Assembly: GCA_017513795.1 (NCBI GenBank)
Contig: JAFXEJ010000016.1
Location: 1 to 46,071 of the forward strand
DNA: 46,071 nt
DNA from: Ruminococcus sp.
GTDB lineage: Bacteria > Bacillota > Clostridia > Oscillospirales > Ruminococcaceae
Direction of reading: 5' to 3'
The notes below the pieces were generated by a model. That model saw only the letters and a list, made by a program, of their open reading frames with translations, was not told where the DNA came from and made no database searches. The position numbers were made by a program, and so were the translations under genes. Shown here one piece after another: positions 33,672-42,907 of the stretch. The first letter of the stretch is position 1. Each line of letters starts with the position of its first letter.

Positions 33672-34466
33672 ATGAGAAATATTTCTGAAAAAAAACGAAT
33701 TGTTATAAAACTGGGCACATCTACGCTTGCCCATGCTACGGGAAAACTCAATATAAGAAGAATGACAAATCTTGTCAGGGTTATTTCAGATCTGCACAAT
33801 TCAGGTCGTGAGATAATCATGGTATCCTCCGGTGCTGTCGGACTTGGTGCCGGAAAACTCGGACTTCCCGAAAAGCCAAAGGAAACCAAGGCAAAACAGG
33901 CGGTTGCGGCTATCGGTCAGTGTGAGCTTATGCACGTTTATGACGATATGTTTGCAAAATACAGCGTTACTGTTGCACAGATTCTTCTGACAAAGACGAT
34001 AATCAATAACATTAATCACTGCGAGAACTTCAAGAATACTATTGAAACTCTTGTGGGAATGGATGTTATCCCGATCGTAAATGAAAATGATACTATTGCC
34101 ATTGACGAACTCGAGCTTGAAATCGGTGAAAACGATTCACTTTCTGCTCTGGTTGCAGAATTGTCTCATGCAGATCTTCTGCTGATACTGTCGGATATCG
34201 ACTGTCTCTATGATGATGATCCGAGAAGGAATCCCGATGCAAAGCCTATTTCTGTAGTTGAGGAAATTACACCTAAGATCGAGCAAATGGCGGGCGGTGC
34301 TGGTTCCGGACTGGGAACAGGCGGAATGTCTACAAAGATAAATGCAGCCAAGATCGCAACGGAAGCCGGAATCGACATGGTTATCATGAACGGCAGAGAT
34401 CCGGAGCTGCTTTATGATCTTTTTGAAAATAAGGAAATCGGAACAATATTCAAGTCAAAAAAATAA
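33672..34466 (+). CDS. proB: Glutamate 5-kinase, PUA-less form
   Basis: ProB phosphorylates glutamate to gamma-glutamyl phosphate, the first step of proline synthesis. The 264-residue protein is an amino acid kinase domain only: VIKLGTSTLAHATG at the N-terminus, VSSGAVGLGAGKLGL, IVNENDTIAIDE, and GTGGMSTKINAAKIA for nucleotide and substrate binding. The C-terminal PUA domain of the longer E. coli type (about 367 residues) is missing, as in several Bacillota; the terminator-free 16-base gap to proA shows it ends naturally. Proline feedback regulation is expected through the kinase domain. Confidence 0.95.
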   Translation: MRNISEKKRIVIKLGTSTLAHATGKLNIRRMTNLVRVISDLHNSGREIIMVSSGAVGLGAGKLGLPEKPKETKAKQAVAAIGQCELMHVYDDMFAKYSVTVAQILLTKTIINNINHCENFKNTIETLVGMDVIPIVNENDTIAIDELELEIGENDSLSALVAELSHADLLLILSDIDCLYDDDPRRNPDAKPISVVEEITPKIEQMAGGAGSGLGTGGMSTKINAAKIATEAGIDMVIMNGRDPELLYDLFENKEIGTIFKSKK

Positions 34467-34482
34467 TCGAGAGGTGACTATA

Positions 34483-35730
34483 ATGAGCTATACAGAGGAA
34501 CTCGGAAAAAGAGCCAAGGCTGCTGAAGCTGCCGCAGCCGGTGCTTCAAGTGAGATAAAGGACAGAGCGCTTGCGGCTATTTCAAAGGCGCTTATTGAAA
34601 ATAAGGAGCTTATAATCGCTGAAAATGCAAAGGACATTGCCAATGCAAAGGCTAACGGTATGACCGAAGCAAAACAGGACAGACTCAAACTGGATGAAAA
34701 GCGTATCGAGGGTATTGCAAAGGGCGTTGATGAACTTATCGCCCTCGCTGATCCTATTGGCGAGGTAGTAGGCGGCGGAAATCGTCCTAACGGCTTGCAG
34801 ATAATCAAAACCCGTGTACCGCTTGGTGTTATCGGTATCATTTTTGAGTCACGCCCTAATGTTACAGTTGACGCAGCAGCTCTTTGCCTGAAAGCCGGAA
34901 ATGTTGTAATCCTCAAGGGCGGCAAGGAAGCTATAAATTCCAATGTCTGCTTAGGAAAAATAATGCGCAAGGCTATTGAAGAAGCCGGACTTCCCGCTGA
35001 CATGATACAGGTTGTTGAGAATACTGACCGTGAGACTACTACTGAACTCATGCGCCTCAACGGATATGTTGATGTTATTATTCCCCGAGGCGGTGCAAAT
35101 CTCATTCAGGCTGTAGTAAAGAACGCAACTGTTCCTGTTATCGAGACAGGTGCCGGCAATTGTCACGTTTATGTTGATGATTCCGCAGACCTTGACATGG
35201 CTGTTGATATCACTGACAACGCTAAAACTCAGCGTCCGTCCGTATGCAATGCTATTGAAAGCCTGCTTGTTCACAAGGATATTGCTGAAAAGTTCCTTCC
35301 TATGATCGCTGAGCGTTTCAAGTCTCATGATGTAAAAATCTACGGATGCGATGCAACTGCCGCTATTCTCGGTGATTCAGTTGAAAAGGCAACAGAGACA
35401 GAGTATGCTACAGAATTCAACGACTTTGTTATTGCAATTAAGGTGGTTGATAACATCGACGAGGCTATTGCTCATATAAGAAAGTACACAACACGCCATT
35501 CAGAGTGTATTGTTACAAGTTCTCTTAAAAGTGCCGAAAAATTCCAGAGATGTGTTGACGCTGCCGCTGTTTATGTAAATGCTTCAACAAGATTTACTGA
35601 CGGCGGAGAATTCGGATTCGGCGCAGAAATCGGAATTTCCACCCAGAAGCTTCACGCAAGAGGACCTATGGGACTTAAAGAACTTACAACTGTAAAATAT
35701 CTCATCAACGGAAACGGACAGATAAGATGA
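34483..35730 (+). CDS. proA: Gamma-glutamyl phosphate reductase
   Basis: ProA reduces gamma-glutamyl phosphate to glutamate semialdehyde with NADPH, the second step of proline synthesis. The 415-residue product is an aldehyde-dehydrogenase-fold protein with the catalytic C255 in RPSVCNAIES. It also has PLGVIGIIFESRPNVT, KGGKEAINSN and the C-terminal GPMGLKELTTVKY. ATG 34483 has GAGAGGTGA as SD; the frame is open back into proB but without a better start. proC is not in the window. Confidence 0.97.
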   Translation: MSYTEELGKRAKAAEAAAAGASSEIKDRALAAISKALIENKELIIAENAKDIANAKANGMTEAKQDRLKLDEKRIEGIAKGVDELIALADPIGEVVGGGNRPNGLQIIKTRVPLGVIGIIFESRPNVTVDAAALCLKAGNVVILKGGKEAINSNVCLGKIMRKAIEEAGLPADMIQVVENTDRETTTELMRLNGYVDVIIPRGGANLIQAVVKNATVPVIETGAGNCHVYVDDSADLDMAVDITDNAKTQRPSVCNAIESLLVHKDIAEKFLPMIAERFKSHDVKIYGCDATAAILGDSVEKATETEYATEFNDFVIAIKVVDNIDEAIAHIRKYTTRHSECIVTSSLKSAEKFQRCVDAAAVYVNASTRFTDGGEFGFGAEIGISTQKLHARGPMGLKELTTVKYLINGNGQIR

Positions 35731-35803
35731 ACAGGAAACTGTCCGGAATAGAATTTTTTGTCTGATTTTTTTTACCTTAACTTTTATTTATTTGGAGGTC
35801 GCA

Positions 35804-37756
35804 ATGGCTATCAGAAAAGATCTTGATGATATGCTCAATAATCTAAGAGGAAACAGCCACGAAAATGCTGTGCCATCAAATGCAGAAATGCCAAAGGCGA
35901 AAAGTATTTACGATACTATGTCAGTTGATGATCTTCTCAATGCGCTGACAGTTGAAAAAAAGCCTACTCTTGCAGAGAATATTCTTAACGAGCTTGACGA
36001 AAAGGAAAGCAAGGCAGTGGAAGAAGCTGCCAAGGCTGTTCCGGAGCCGAAGCCTGTTACTGAAAATAATGCTCCCAAGCAGAAGAAGAAGGTTGTTATT
36101 ACCGGAGAACTGCCTGATTATGAGGAACTTCGCCGTCAGGAGGAGGAACAGAAAAAACAGGAACGTCTGAGAGCTGAAAGCCGCAGCATGAATCGAACTG
36201 CTGTAATTCCAGTGTCAAAGCCGGAGCCGGAAACGGAAGCAGTTCCAGAGCCAGAAATAATTCTGGAGCCGGAAGCAGTTCCCGAACCGGAAGTTATTCC
36301 AGAGCCGGAGGAAAATACTCAGCCGGTACAGGAATCTGAGCCTGAAACAGTTGCTGTACAGGAAGAAATATCTGAGGAAATAGTTCCTGAGATTCCGGAA
36401 AAAGAACAGGAAAATCCTGAATCACAGCCGGAAACTGTTGTATTGGAAGAAATCGAAAAAGATAAGGATCAGGAAAAGCGTTCTTCAAAAAAGAAGAAAA
36501 AGGTAAAACCATCAAAGCATAGTAAAAAGAATTCCGCAGAAGACGATGAGAAGAAAAAATCTGCTGAAAAAGAAAGCACTGATGAAGTCCCTGAAACTGA
36601 AATTAGCGATCTTTTCAATGGTGAATCCAGCGAAAATGACGTATTACAGCCATTTGAAAGCGAGAGCGGAGAATCAGCGACCGATCTCATAGAAGCTGCT
36701 CTTGCTGCAATAAATGGTACAGCTACGATGAGCGAATCTACAGAAGAAACTTCTGTCATGGAAGATTCTGCTGAAGAACATCCGGAGAAAACAGAAGAAA
36801 ATCCGGAGCAGAAAGACGGAGTTTCCACTCTTATTGAGGAAATCCGTGAAGATGCCGCCAATGCTATAGCTGAAATAGAGGAGCATAAGGAAACAGAAGA
36901 AGCTTCTGAGGAAAGCACTGAAGAAGAAAAGGCTTATGAGGAGGAAAAATCCGGAGAGGGAAAGCCGGATGAACAGAAGGAAAGTGCCGGAAAGGGAAAA
37001 ATTACTTCTGCGCTTACGAAGATACTTGATGAAGATCCTGAAACTCTTATTGATGTCAAGAAAGAAAAGACAGAGGATGATGAAGAACAGCCGCCTAAGA
37101 AAAAGAAGCTCAAAAGGAACATATTTGCCGTTCTGGGCGTAATTTTCACTATTTTTGCCGTAATCGGAATCGTAACAACTGTTGGCTGGGGAATACGCAA
37201 GATCAGAGGATTTGCTACCGGTGAAGCCAAAAAGGACGGTTTTACAGAGCTGATTTATCCTGTAGTAATAATGGATATAGAGTCCTTTGACAAGCCGGCT
37301 GATCTTACATCCGAACAGATAATCACAGCTTCGATATGGTCAATAATCATGGATGATGAGAAGCTGGAAAAATATCCTGTAAACGTTGCCGGAGGAGATG
37401 TTATTTCCATATCTGCCTATGATATTGAGGCAGAAGCGGTTGCACTTTTCGGACAGGATCACGCAGAGTTCGTTCATACTACTGTCGGACCTATGAACTC
37501 ACGTTTCTATTATGACGCTGAAAAGGGAGTTTATAACGTACCGATTCATCCGATAGTTTTCACCTATGAGCCGGAAATAAAGTCAATTGTAAAAAGCGGA
37601 AGCGATTACACGATCACCGTTGACTATATAGACGAAAGACCATCATGGATGGAAAAGAGCGTTTCAAAGTCGGTTGAATTCCATGTAACGGAAAAAAGCG
37701 ACGGAACATATCAGTTCAATTCGATGAAAATACTTTTTGTAAAGAATAATTTATAA
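35804..37756 (+). CDS. Large acidic single-pass membrane protein, unknown function
   Basis: A 650-residue protein I do not recognise. About 435 N-terminal residues are low-complexity, Glu/Lys/Pro/Ser-rich and without a signal peptide, and include a Pro-Glu-Pro block around 140-180 and a Lys-rich patch (KKKKKVKPSKHSKKN). One membrane helix lies at about 440-465, followed by a compact extracytoplasmic domain of about 185 residues. The topology thus puts a long disordered acidic arm in the cytoplasm. A short conserved-looking N-terminal piece (IRKDLDDMLNNLRG, later SIYDTMSVDDLLNAL) could be a docking motif. SD GGAGG precedes ATG 35804. It may belong to the proBA transcript (73-base gap, no clear promoter or strong terminator) and ends at a terminator. 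Confidence 0.75.
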   Translation: MAIRKDLDDMLNNLRGNSHENAVPSNAEMPKAKSIYDTMSVDDLLNALTVEKKPTLAENILNELDEKESKAVEEAAKAVPEPKPVTENNAPKQKKKVVITGELPDYEELRRQEEEQKKQERLRAESRSMNRTAVIPVSKPEPETEAVPEPEIILEPEAVPEPEVIPEPEENTQPVQESEPETVAVQEEISEEIVPEIPEKEQENPESQPETVVLEEIEKDKDQEKRSSKKKKKVKPSKHSKKNSAEDDEKKKSAEKESTDEVPETEISDLFNGESSENDVLQPFESESGESATDLIEAALAAINGTATMSESTEETSVMEDSAEEHPEKTEENPEQKDGVSTLIEEIREDAANAIAEIEEHKETEEASEESTEEEKAYEEEKSGEGKPDEQKESAGKGKITSALTKILDEDPETLIDVKKEKTEDDEEQPPKKKKLKRNIFAVLGVIFTIFAVIGIVTTVGWGIRKIRGFATGEAKKDGFTELIYPVVIMDIESFDKPADLTSEQIITASIWSIIMDDEKLEKYPVNVAGGDVISISAYDIEAEAVALFGQDHAEFVHTTVGPMNSRFYYDAEKGVYNVPIHPIVFTYEPEIKSIVKSGSDYTITVDYIDERPSWMEKSVSKSVEFHVTEKSDGTYQFNSMKILFVKNNL

Positions 37757-37763
37757 AAAATAT

Positions 37764-37810
37764 CCCGTCAGAACTATGAGAAATCACAGTTTTGACGGGT
37801 TTTAATTTTT
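37764..37810. terminator. Bidirectional terminator between convergent genes
   Basis: A 12-bp stem CCCGTCAGAACT (37764-37775) with AGTTTTGACGGG (37788-37799, one G-T pair) around a 12-base loop. A tracts lie on the left and TTTTAATTTTTA on the right. It serves the plus-strand acidic protein gene and the minus-strand GH25 gene. Confidence 0.8.
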
Positions 37811-38867
37811 ATTCAGATTTGCTGTAGTCCCTGAAGCAGATATTCATATCAACATCGCCGTTTACGCCGGGAATTTTTCCGGTTGAGGTATACTGCCACA
37901 TTTGATAATCGTAGTAGTATGTAGGTTTGTCGTTGTATTCTGCCAGCCAGAAATCGTATTTCTGAAGGCGTGGGAGATCAAGCTTGAACATCGACGTATT
38001 CTTGTTCTGATAAATCATCGGAGTGTATCCGGCTGACTCTACACGCTCGCAGAAGGAAATGCAGCATTCAGCGAGAGTATCAACAGAAACCTTGTCAGTT
38101 CGTGCTGAATCGTTATATACAAGCTCCCAGTCAAATACAACGGGATATGTAATATTGTACGGCTCAATAGCGTCAATTACGACGTCAGCTTCTTCGATAG
38201 CTTCTTCCGGAGTAACTGCCTGAGAGTAGAAATAAACACCAAGCTTTATTCCTGCTTTATCGGCATTTCTGAGATTTTCAGCAAAGGTTGTATCAAGAGT
38301 GATATCACCGCCGCCATAGGTACGGTATCCTACACGGATAATGGCAAACTCAATACCGGAATTTTTAACTTTCTGCCAGTCAATAACGCCCTGATGCTCG
38401 GAAACGTCAATACCAGGGATAGAAGTGATTTTTCCGTTTTCAGTGTAGAAGGAGTAGCCATTTCTTGTGACGAGATTTTCCATATCAAGCTGACATGCCG
38501 GAACATCGGCGAAAACGGGGAAGAAGATTTCCCCGTATACACCATCATTCATAAGGATTTTTTTACCATTGAACTGATATATTGTTTCTTCCTTTTCGAT
38601 AACAGGACGCCTTCTTACCTGAGGTTCAAGGGAATCAGCGTCAGTGCTTGCAGGAACAGTTTTATCGTCTGTAAAACGGTCACGGAGGAAAACATTCCAC
38701 GCAAGTTCGCCGGAAAGTACAATAATCAGCAGCATTTCAACAAATGCAATGAACTTGAATTTATTTTTCGGCTTTTTTTCCTTGCGCTTCCGTGAGGATT
38801 TACGGGGCATTTCGCTTTCCCGTATCTCCTGTTCGATTATCTGCTGGATTTCTTTTTCTTCTGCCAT
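37809..38867 (-). CDS. Membrane-anchored GH25 muramidase (lysozyme)
   Basis: A 352-residue protein whose C-terminal 200 residues are a glycoside hydrolase family 25 domain, cutting N-acetylmuramyl linkages in peptidoglycan. The opening GIDVSEHQG holds D154 and the strand VVFDWEL holds the catalytic pair D246/E248; the domain closes with YQMWQYTSTGKIPGV and DVDMNI. The N-terminus is a basic cytoplasmic stretch (RKSSRKRKEKKPKNK) and one helix (about 37-60), so it is anchored rather than released. A linker of about 90 residues precedes the enzyme. It begins 28 bases after pheT with a GGAGGA SD, so it is probably read from the T-box-controlled promoter. Confidence 0.92.
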   Translation of the reverse strand: MAEEKEIQQIIEQEIRESEMPRKSSRKRKEKKPKNKFKFIAFVEMLLIIVLSGELAWNVFLRDRFTDDKTVPASTDADSLEPQVRRRPVIEKEETIYQFNGKKILMNDGVYGEIFFPVFADVPACQLDMENLVTRNGYSFYTENGKITSIPGIDVSEHQGVIDWQKVKNSGIEFAIIRVGYRTYGGGDITLDTTFAENLRNADKAGIKLGVYFYSQAVTPEEAIEEADVVIDAIEPYNITYPVVFDWELVYNDSARTDKVSVDTLAECCISFCERVESAGYTPMIYQNKNTSMFKLDLPRLQKYDFWLAEYNDKPTYYYDYQMWQYTSTGKIPGVNGDVDMNICFRDYSKSE

Positions 38868-38895
38868 TTTTTCCTCCGTTATCTATGATGTTTAA

Positions 38896-41352
38896 TCAGC
38901 CTCGCAGTTCTGCGCCGAGAGCAGAAAGTGCCTTGAGGACACGCTTCATAGCTCCATCAGCCTGTTCATCAGTGAGAGTTCCCTCGTGTGAACGCATGGA
39001 AATGGAGTATGATACGCTCTTTTTGCCGTCCTCAATCTGCTTGCCCTTGTATACGTCAAAGAGTGTTACCTTTTCAAGAATCTTTCCTACAGCTCCCTTG
39101 ATAGCCTTTTCAAGCTCAGCAACAGGAATCTCATCATCACAGATAAGGCTGAGATCTCTTGTAGTAGCCGGGAACTTAGGAAGCGGCTGATAAGTGATCT
39201 TTCCGGCAGCAACAGACATAAGTTCAGCGATATTAAGCTTTGCAACGTAGGTCTTTGTGCCGAGTTTGTAGGTATCCTGAACCTCAGGATGAACCTCGCC
39301 CATGATACCGAGGATTACATCACCCTTGAGGATAACTGCGCTTCTTCCGGGATGGAGAGCATATTTTTCATCAGAAGCATTGCTGTCTCCGGCACGGACA
39401 TAGTCAACATCGCTGATGCCGATTTCGTCAAGAAGCTGTTCGATCATACCCTTTAATGTGTAGAAATCAGCTTCTCCGCCATACATACCGATAGTAAGCT
39501 TCTGTGGCTCATCGGGAAGTGAGTATTCATAGCGGTGCTTTTTGTTTCCGCTGCTTGCAAGGATATCGCCGTTGATATAGGGCTTTTCTTCCTTAGCGGG
39601 AATGTATTCCTTAGAAATTTCAAAGAGACAAGCCTTTTCGTTTCTGTTGTTGTAGTTGAAGGAGAGTACATCAAGCATTGAGGGAATAGTAGTAGTTCTC
39701 ATAACGCTTGTATCCTCGCCGAGAGGATTAACAATCTTTACAACCTTGCGGAGCTCGCTGTTCTCAGGAAGTCTGATCTTATCGAAGTATTTGGGAGAAA
39801 CGAAAGAATATGTTGCGATCTCGTAGCCGCCGAGAGAAACAGCAGCATTTCTGAGAGTGCGGACAAATTTCTGTTCCTCAGTGAATTCAGCCTTTGCAAC
39901 GCCTCTGAAATCACTGGAGGGGATGTTGTTGTAGCCGTAGATTCTTGCTACTTCCTCAGCAATATCTGCCTTGCAGCCGATATCAATTCTGAATGAGGGA
40001 GCAACTGTCTTTCCGTCTGCAAAAGTGAAGCCAAGACGTCCGAGGTAATTCTTCATGTCAGCGTCGGAAATATCAGTTCCGAGGAAATTATTGATCCACT
40101 CAGAGTTGAATTCTACTTCAGAGGGAACATAGTCGGAGTGATCGCAGTCGATAACAGTGCTGAGAACTTCACCGGCACCAAGCTCTTCAACGAGCTGGAA
40201 TGCTCTTTTAAGGCAAACCATGCTGATAAGCGGATCAACGCCCTTTTCGTATCTTGAAGAAGCGTCAGACTTGAGTTTCAGAGCCTTTGATGTACGGCGA
40301 ACCTGTGAGGGTTCAAAGTAAGCTGACTCAAATACAACAGTTGTAGTATCATCCATGATACCGCTGTATTCACCGCCCATAACGCCGGCAACAGCAACGG
40401 GCTTCTTTTCGTCAGCGATAACGAGCATATCATCGGAAAGCTCTCTCTCAACGCCGTCAAGAGTCATGATTTTTTCACCGTTTACAGCGTTTCTTACGTT
40501 GATGTGTGCACCTTCAACGTAGCGGAGATCGAATGCGTGCATAGGCTGACCATATTCAAGCATAACGTAGTTTGTGATATCAACGAAGTTGTTGATAGGA
40601 CGAACACCGCTTGCACGAAGACGCTCTCTCATCCATCTGGGAGAGGGTTCGATTTTTACGTTCTTAACGATACCGGCACAGTAACGCTTGCACTTTTCTG
40701 TGTTGATGATATCAACTTTGAGAAGTTCATTTATATCGCCGTCAACGCCCTTGAATGAGGGTTCAGGAATATTCAGTGCAAGATCGAAGGTTGCAGCAGT
40801 TTCTCTTGCAAGACCTGTAACGCTGAGACAGTCAGGGCGGTTGGAAGTAATTTCAAATTCAACGGAAGTATCATTGAGACCGATAGCTGACTGGATGTCC
40901 TGACCGATTTCGCATTCTTCCTGCATGATGAAGATTCCGTCCTCGATAGCGTAGGGGAAATCTCTCTTATCGAGACCAAGCTCGCCGAGTGAGCAGAGCA
41001 TACCGTTGGATTCAACACCACGGAGCTTGCCCTTCTTGATTTTGATTCCGCCGGGGAGAGTTGAGCCGTCAAGTGCAACGGGGATGATATCACCGGCATT
41101 TACGTTTGAAGCTCCTGTAACGATCTGAATGGGAGCATCCTCGCCGACTTCAACCTGACAAACAACGAGGTGGTCGGAATTTTCGTGAGGAACAACGGAG
41201 AGGATCTTACCAACAACAACGTTGGAAATTTCTTTTCCCTCGATCTCATAGCCCTCAACCTTAGAGCCGCTCATTGTGAGAGCGTGGCAGTAATCTTTTA
41301 TCGGCATATCGGCTTTAACATAGTCGTTAAGCCATTTCATAGAAAGATTCAT
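38896..41352 (-). CDS. pheT: Phenylalanyl-tRNA synthetase beta subunit
   Basis: The beta chain of the (alpha-beta)2 PheRS, holding tRNA-binding and editing sites. The 818-residue protein has an N-terminal tRNA-binding (OB) domain (residues about 40-150, HENSDHLVVCQVEVG). The B3/B4 editing domain follows with PINNFVDITNYVMLEYGQPMH. The B5 helix-turn-helix, a catalytic-like core, and the C-terminal ferredoxin-like anticodon-binding domain (KFPATTRDLSLI) complete it. ATG at 41352 has AAAGGA 9 bases upstream. It lies 52 bases after pheS with no terminator. Confidence 0.97.
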   Translation of the reverse strand: MNLSMKWLNDYVKADMPIKDYCHALTMSGSKVEGYEIEGKEISNVVVGKILSVVPHENSDHLVVCQVEVGEDAPIQIVTGASNVNAGDIIPVALDGSTLPGGIKIKKGKLRGVESNGMLCSLGELGLDKRDFPYAIEDGIFIMQEECEIGQDIQSAIGLNDTSVEFEITSNRPDCLSVTGLARETAATFDLALNIPEPSFKGVDGDINELLKVDIINTEKCKRYCAGIVKNVKIEPSPRWMRERLRASGVRPINNFVDITNYVMLEYGQPMHAFDLRYVEGAHINVRNAVNGEKIMTLDGVERELSDDMLVIADEKKPVAVAGVMGGEYSGIMDDTTTVVFESAYFEPSQVRRTSKALKLKSDASSRYEKGVDPLISMVCLKRAFQLVEELGAGEVLSTVIDCDHSDYVPSEVEFNSEWINNFLGTDISDADMKNYLGRLGFTFADGKTVAPSFRIDIGCKADIAEEVARIYGYNNIPSSDFRGVAKAEFTEEQKFVRTLRNAAVSLGGYEIATYSFVSPKYFDKIRLPENSELRKVVKIVNPLGEDTSVMRTTTIPSMLDVLSFNYNNRNEKACLFEISKEYIPAKEEKPYINGDILASSGNKKHRYEYSLPDEPQKLTIGMYGGEADFYTLKGMIEQLLDEIGISDVDYVRAGDSNASDEKYALHPGRSAVILKGDVILGIMGEVHPEVQDTYKLGTKTYVAKLNIAELMSVAAGKITYQPLPKFPATTRDLSLICDDEIPVAELEKAIKGAVGKILEKVTLFDVYKGKQIEDGKKSVSYSISMRSHEGTLTDEQADGAMKRVLKALSALGAELRG

Positions 41353-41404
41353 TTATTTTAATCCTTTCGTATTTATTTTATAATAACAGAAAATTTATAA
41401 TAAA

Positions 41405-42433
41405 TCAGAACTGCTCTAAGAATCTCACATCGTTCTCGTAGAGGAGACGGAGATCGTTGATGTCATAGCGTCCCATAACCATACGCTCAAGACCGAGACC
41501 GAAAGCGAATCCAGAGTAAACCTCAGGGTCAATACCGCAGTTTTCAAGAACCTTGGGGTGAACCATACCAGCGCCGAGAAGCTCGATATATCCTTCGTCC
41601 TTGCACATGGAGCAGCCTTCGCCGCCACAGTTGAAGCAGCTGATATCAACTTCACATGAAGGCTCAGTGAACGGGAAGTGATGCGGACGGAAGCGGAGCT
41701 TGCAGTCTGCGCCATAGAGCTTCTTCATGAGCATATCGAGAGTTCCTTTAAGATCAGACATTGTGATACCCTTGTCGATAACAAGTCCCTCTATCTGGTG
41801 GAAAAGGGGAGAATGTGTAGCATCAACGGCGTCTGAACGGAAAACACGTCCGGGTGAGATGATACGGATCGGAGGCTTCTGATTTTCCATTACATGAACC
41901 TGTACAGAGGAAGTCTGAGTACGGAGGAGAATAGTCTCGTCAGTGCCTTCGATGTAGAATGTATCCTGAGTATCACGAGCCGGGTGATCGGGAGGAAGAT
42001 TAAGTGCCTCGAAAACGTGGTAATCGTCATCAACCTCGGGACCGTCAGCGATATCAAAGCCCATACCCATGAAGATTTCACGGATCTCGTTTTCAACCTT
42101 TGTAAGCGGATGAAGCTTACCGAAAGGAGCATGCTTTCCGGGGAGAGTGATGTCAATGGATTCTTCCTTGATCTTAGCAGCCTGAGCCTCAGATTTAAGG
42201 GATTCAATCTTGTTTTTGAGAGCTTCTTCGATGTCTGCTCTCACCTGATTTGCGAGCTGACCGATGATCGGACGTTCTTCTGCGGAGAGTTTTCCCATCT
42301 GTTTAAGGATAGCAGTGAGCTCACCTTTTTTTCCGAGGAATCTTATCCTCAGATCGTCAAGAGCCTTGATTTCGGTGCAGGCATCAAGTTCCTGTTTAGC
42401 CTGTGCTTCAATTTTTTCAAGCTGTTCTTTCAA
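41405..42433 (-). CDS. pheS: Phenylalanyl-tRNA synthetase alpha subunit
   Basis: The catalytic alpha chain of PheRS. An N-terminal coiled coil (KEQLEKIEAQAKQELD) leads to the class II core, with motif 2 region FRSDAVDATHSPLFHQIEG, the substrate loop near RFRPHHFPFTEPS, and motif 3 GLGLERMVMGRYDI. The segment PPDHPARDTQDTFY is typical. A TTG start at 42433 is preferred: AGGAG then lies 9 bases upstream, and the resulting N-terminus (MKEQLEKIEAQ) matches the family. The in-frame TTG at 42442 directly abuts the SD. The product has 342 residues. It is controlled by the Phe T-box leader upstream. Confidence 0.96.
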   Translation of the reverse strand: MKEQLEKIEAQAKQELDACTEIKALDDLRIRFLGKKGELTAILKQMGKLSAEERPIIGQLANQVRADIEEALKNKIESLKSEAQAAKIKEESIDITLPGKHAPFGKLHPLTKVENEIREIFMGMGFDIADGPEVDDDYHVFEALNLPPDHPARDTQDTFYIEGTDETILLRTQTSSVQVHVMENQKPPIRIISPGRVFRSDAVDATHSPLFHQIEGLVIDKGITMSDLKGTLDMLMKKLYGADCKLRFRPHHFPFTEPSCEVDISCFNCGGEGCSMCKDEGYIELLGAGMVHPKVLENCGIDPEVYSGFAFGLGLERMVMGRYDINDLRLLYENDVRFLEQF

Positions 42434-42520
42434 AAAAATCAACTCCTAATAAAATAATTGTGGCGATACCGTACAAAGCCGTCAGACAGGTTTGTGTGGT
42501 TTTGCCGTGTGTATCGGAAA

Positions 42521-42550
42521 ATAAAAAATTCCTGTCCAACAGGACAAGAA
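42521..42550 (-). terminator. T-box-controlled terminator ahead of pheS
   Basis: Read on the minus strand, a 9-bp stem TTCTTGTCC/GGACAGGAA (42550-42542 with 42537-42529, one T-G pair) with a 4-base loop is followed by TTTTTT. The TTGTC in its 5' arm (42547-42543) can instead pair with GACAA just before the T-box motif (42577-42573), giving the antiterminator alternative. Confidence 0.85.
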
Positions 42551-42765
42551 TACTCTTGCTTATGACCACCCATTGTCAGGAGAGCCGACACTCTCTTGCC
42601 CTTAACGCAGGCATACGTCAGCTCCTACAGTAATTCCGGCTGCGGAATAATTTCAGAGCCGCCCCTCAGAAGTGAACTTCAATCTGCTATCAGCCGATGC
42701 CTTCCACCAAACAGCACCTCTCTGCGGACGTCATTGCAGACCTACTCTCTCCGTCATAGGGTTCC
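42521..42765 (-). ncRNA. T-box riboswitch, phenylalanine-specific
   Basis: The minus-strand leader shows T-box hallmarks in order: an AGAGAGTAG loop-E strand, an upper stem paired by TCTGC and GCAGA, GCTGTTTGGTGG in the distal region, and the specifier strand GAAGTTCAC with Phe codon TTC at 42676-42674 followed by A. A stem III GAGAG/CTCTC, the T-box core TGGGTGGT (42572-42565) and the terminator follow. The core keeps the UGGU that pairs with the tRNA ACCA end, but the usual ACCGCG half is replaced by CATAAGC. Uncharged tRNA-Phe should turn on pheS, pheT and the GH25 gene. This accounts for the long gene-free stretch upstream of pheS. Confidence 0.9.
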
Positions 42766-42770
42766 ATACA

Positions 42771-42799
42771 ATTATATACTGAAAATAAAAAAAAATCAA
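42771..42799 (-). promoter_or_regulatory. Promoter of the T-box-pheST transcript
   Basis: On the minus strand: TTGATT (42794-42799), a 17-base spacer with a long T run, and TATAAT (42771-42776). It is divergent from the next promoter, with their -35 boxes 9 bases apart. Confidence 0.8.
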
Positions 42800-42808
42800 G
42801 TATTTATA

Positions 42809-42837
42809 TTGAAATTCTGCTAAATTTGTGATATTAT
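42809..42837 (+). promoter_or_regulatory. Promoter of the gene at 42908
   Basis: TTGAAA (42809-42814), a 17-base spacer and TATTAT (42832-42837). It is back to back with the pheST promoter in an AT-rich stretch, so competition or shared control is possible. Confidence 0.6.
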
Positions 42838-42907
42838 ATTATTAGACGGCGATTTGTAAAGCAATCTTTTATAAATTTGCTGAATAGTACCTATCAGGAG
42901 ATAAAAT

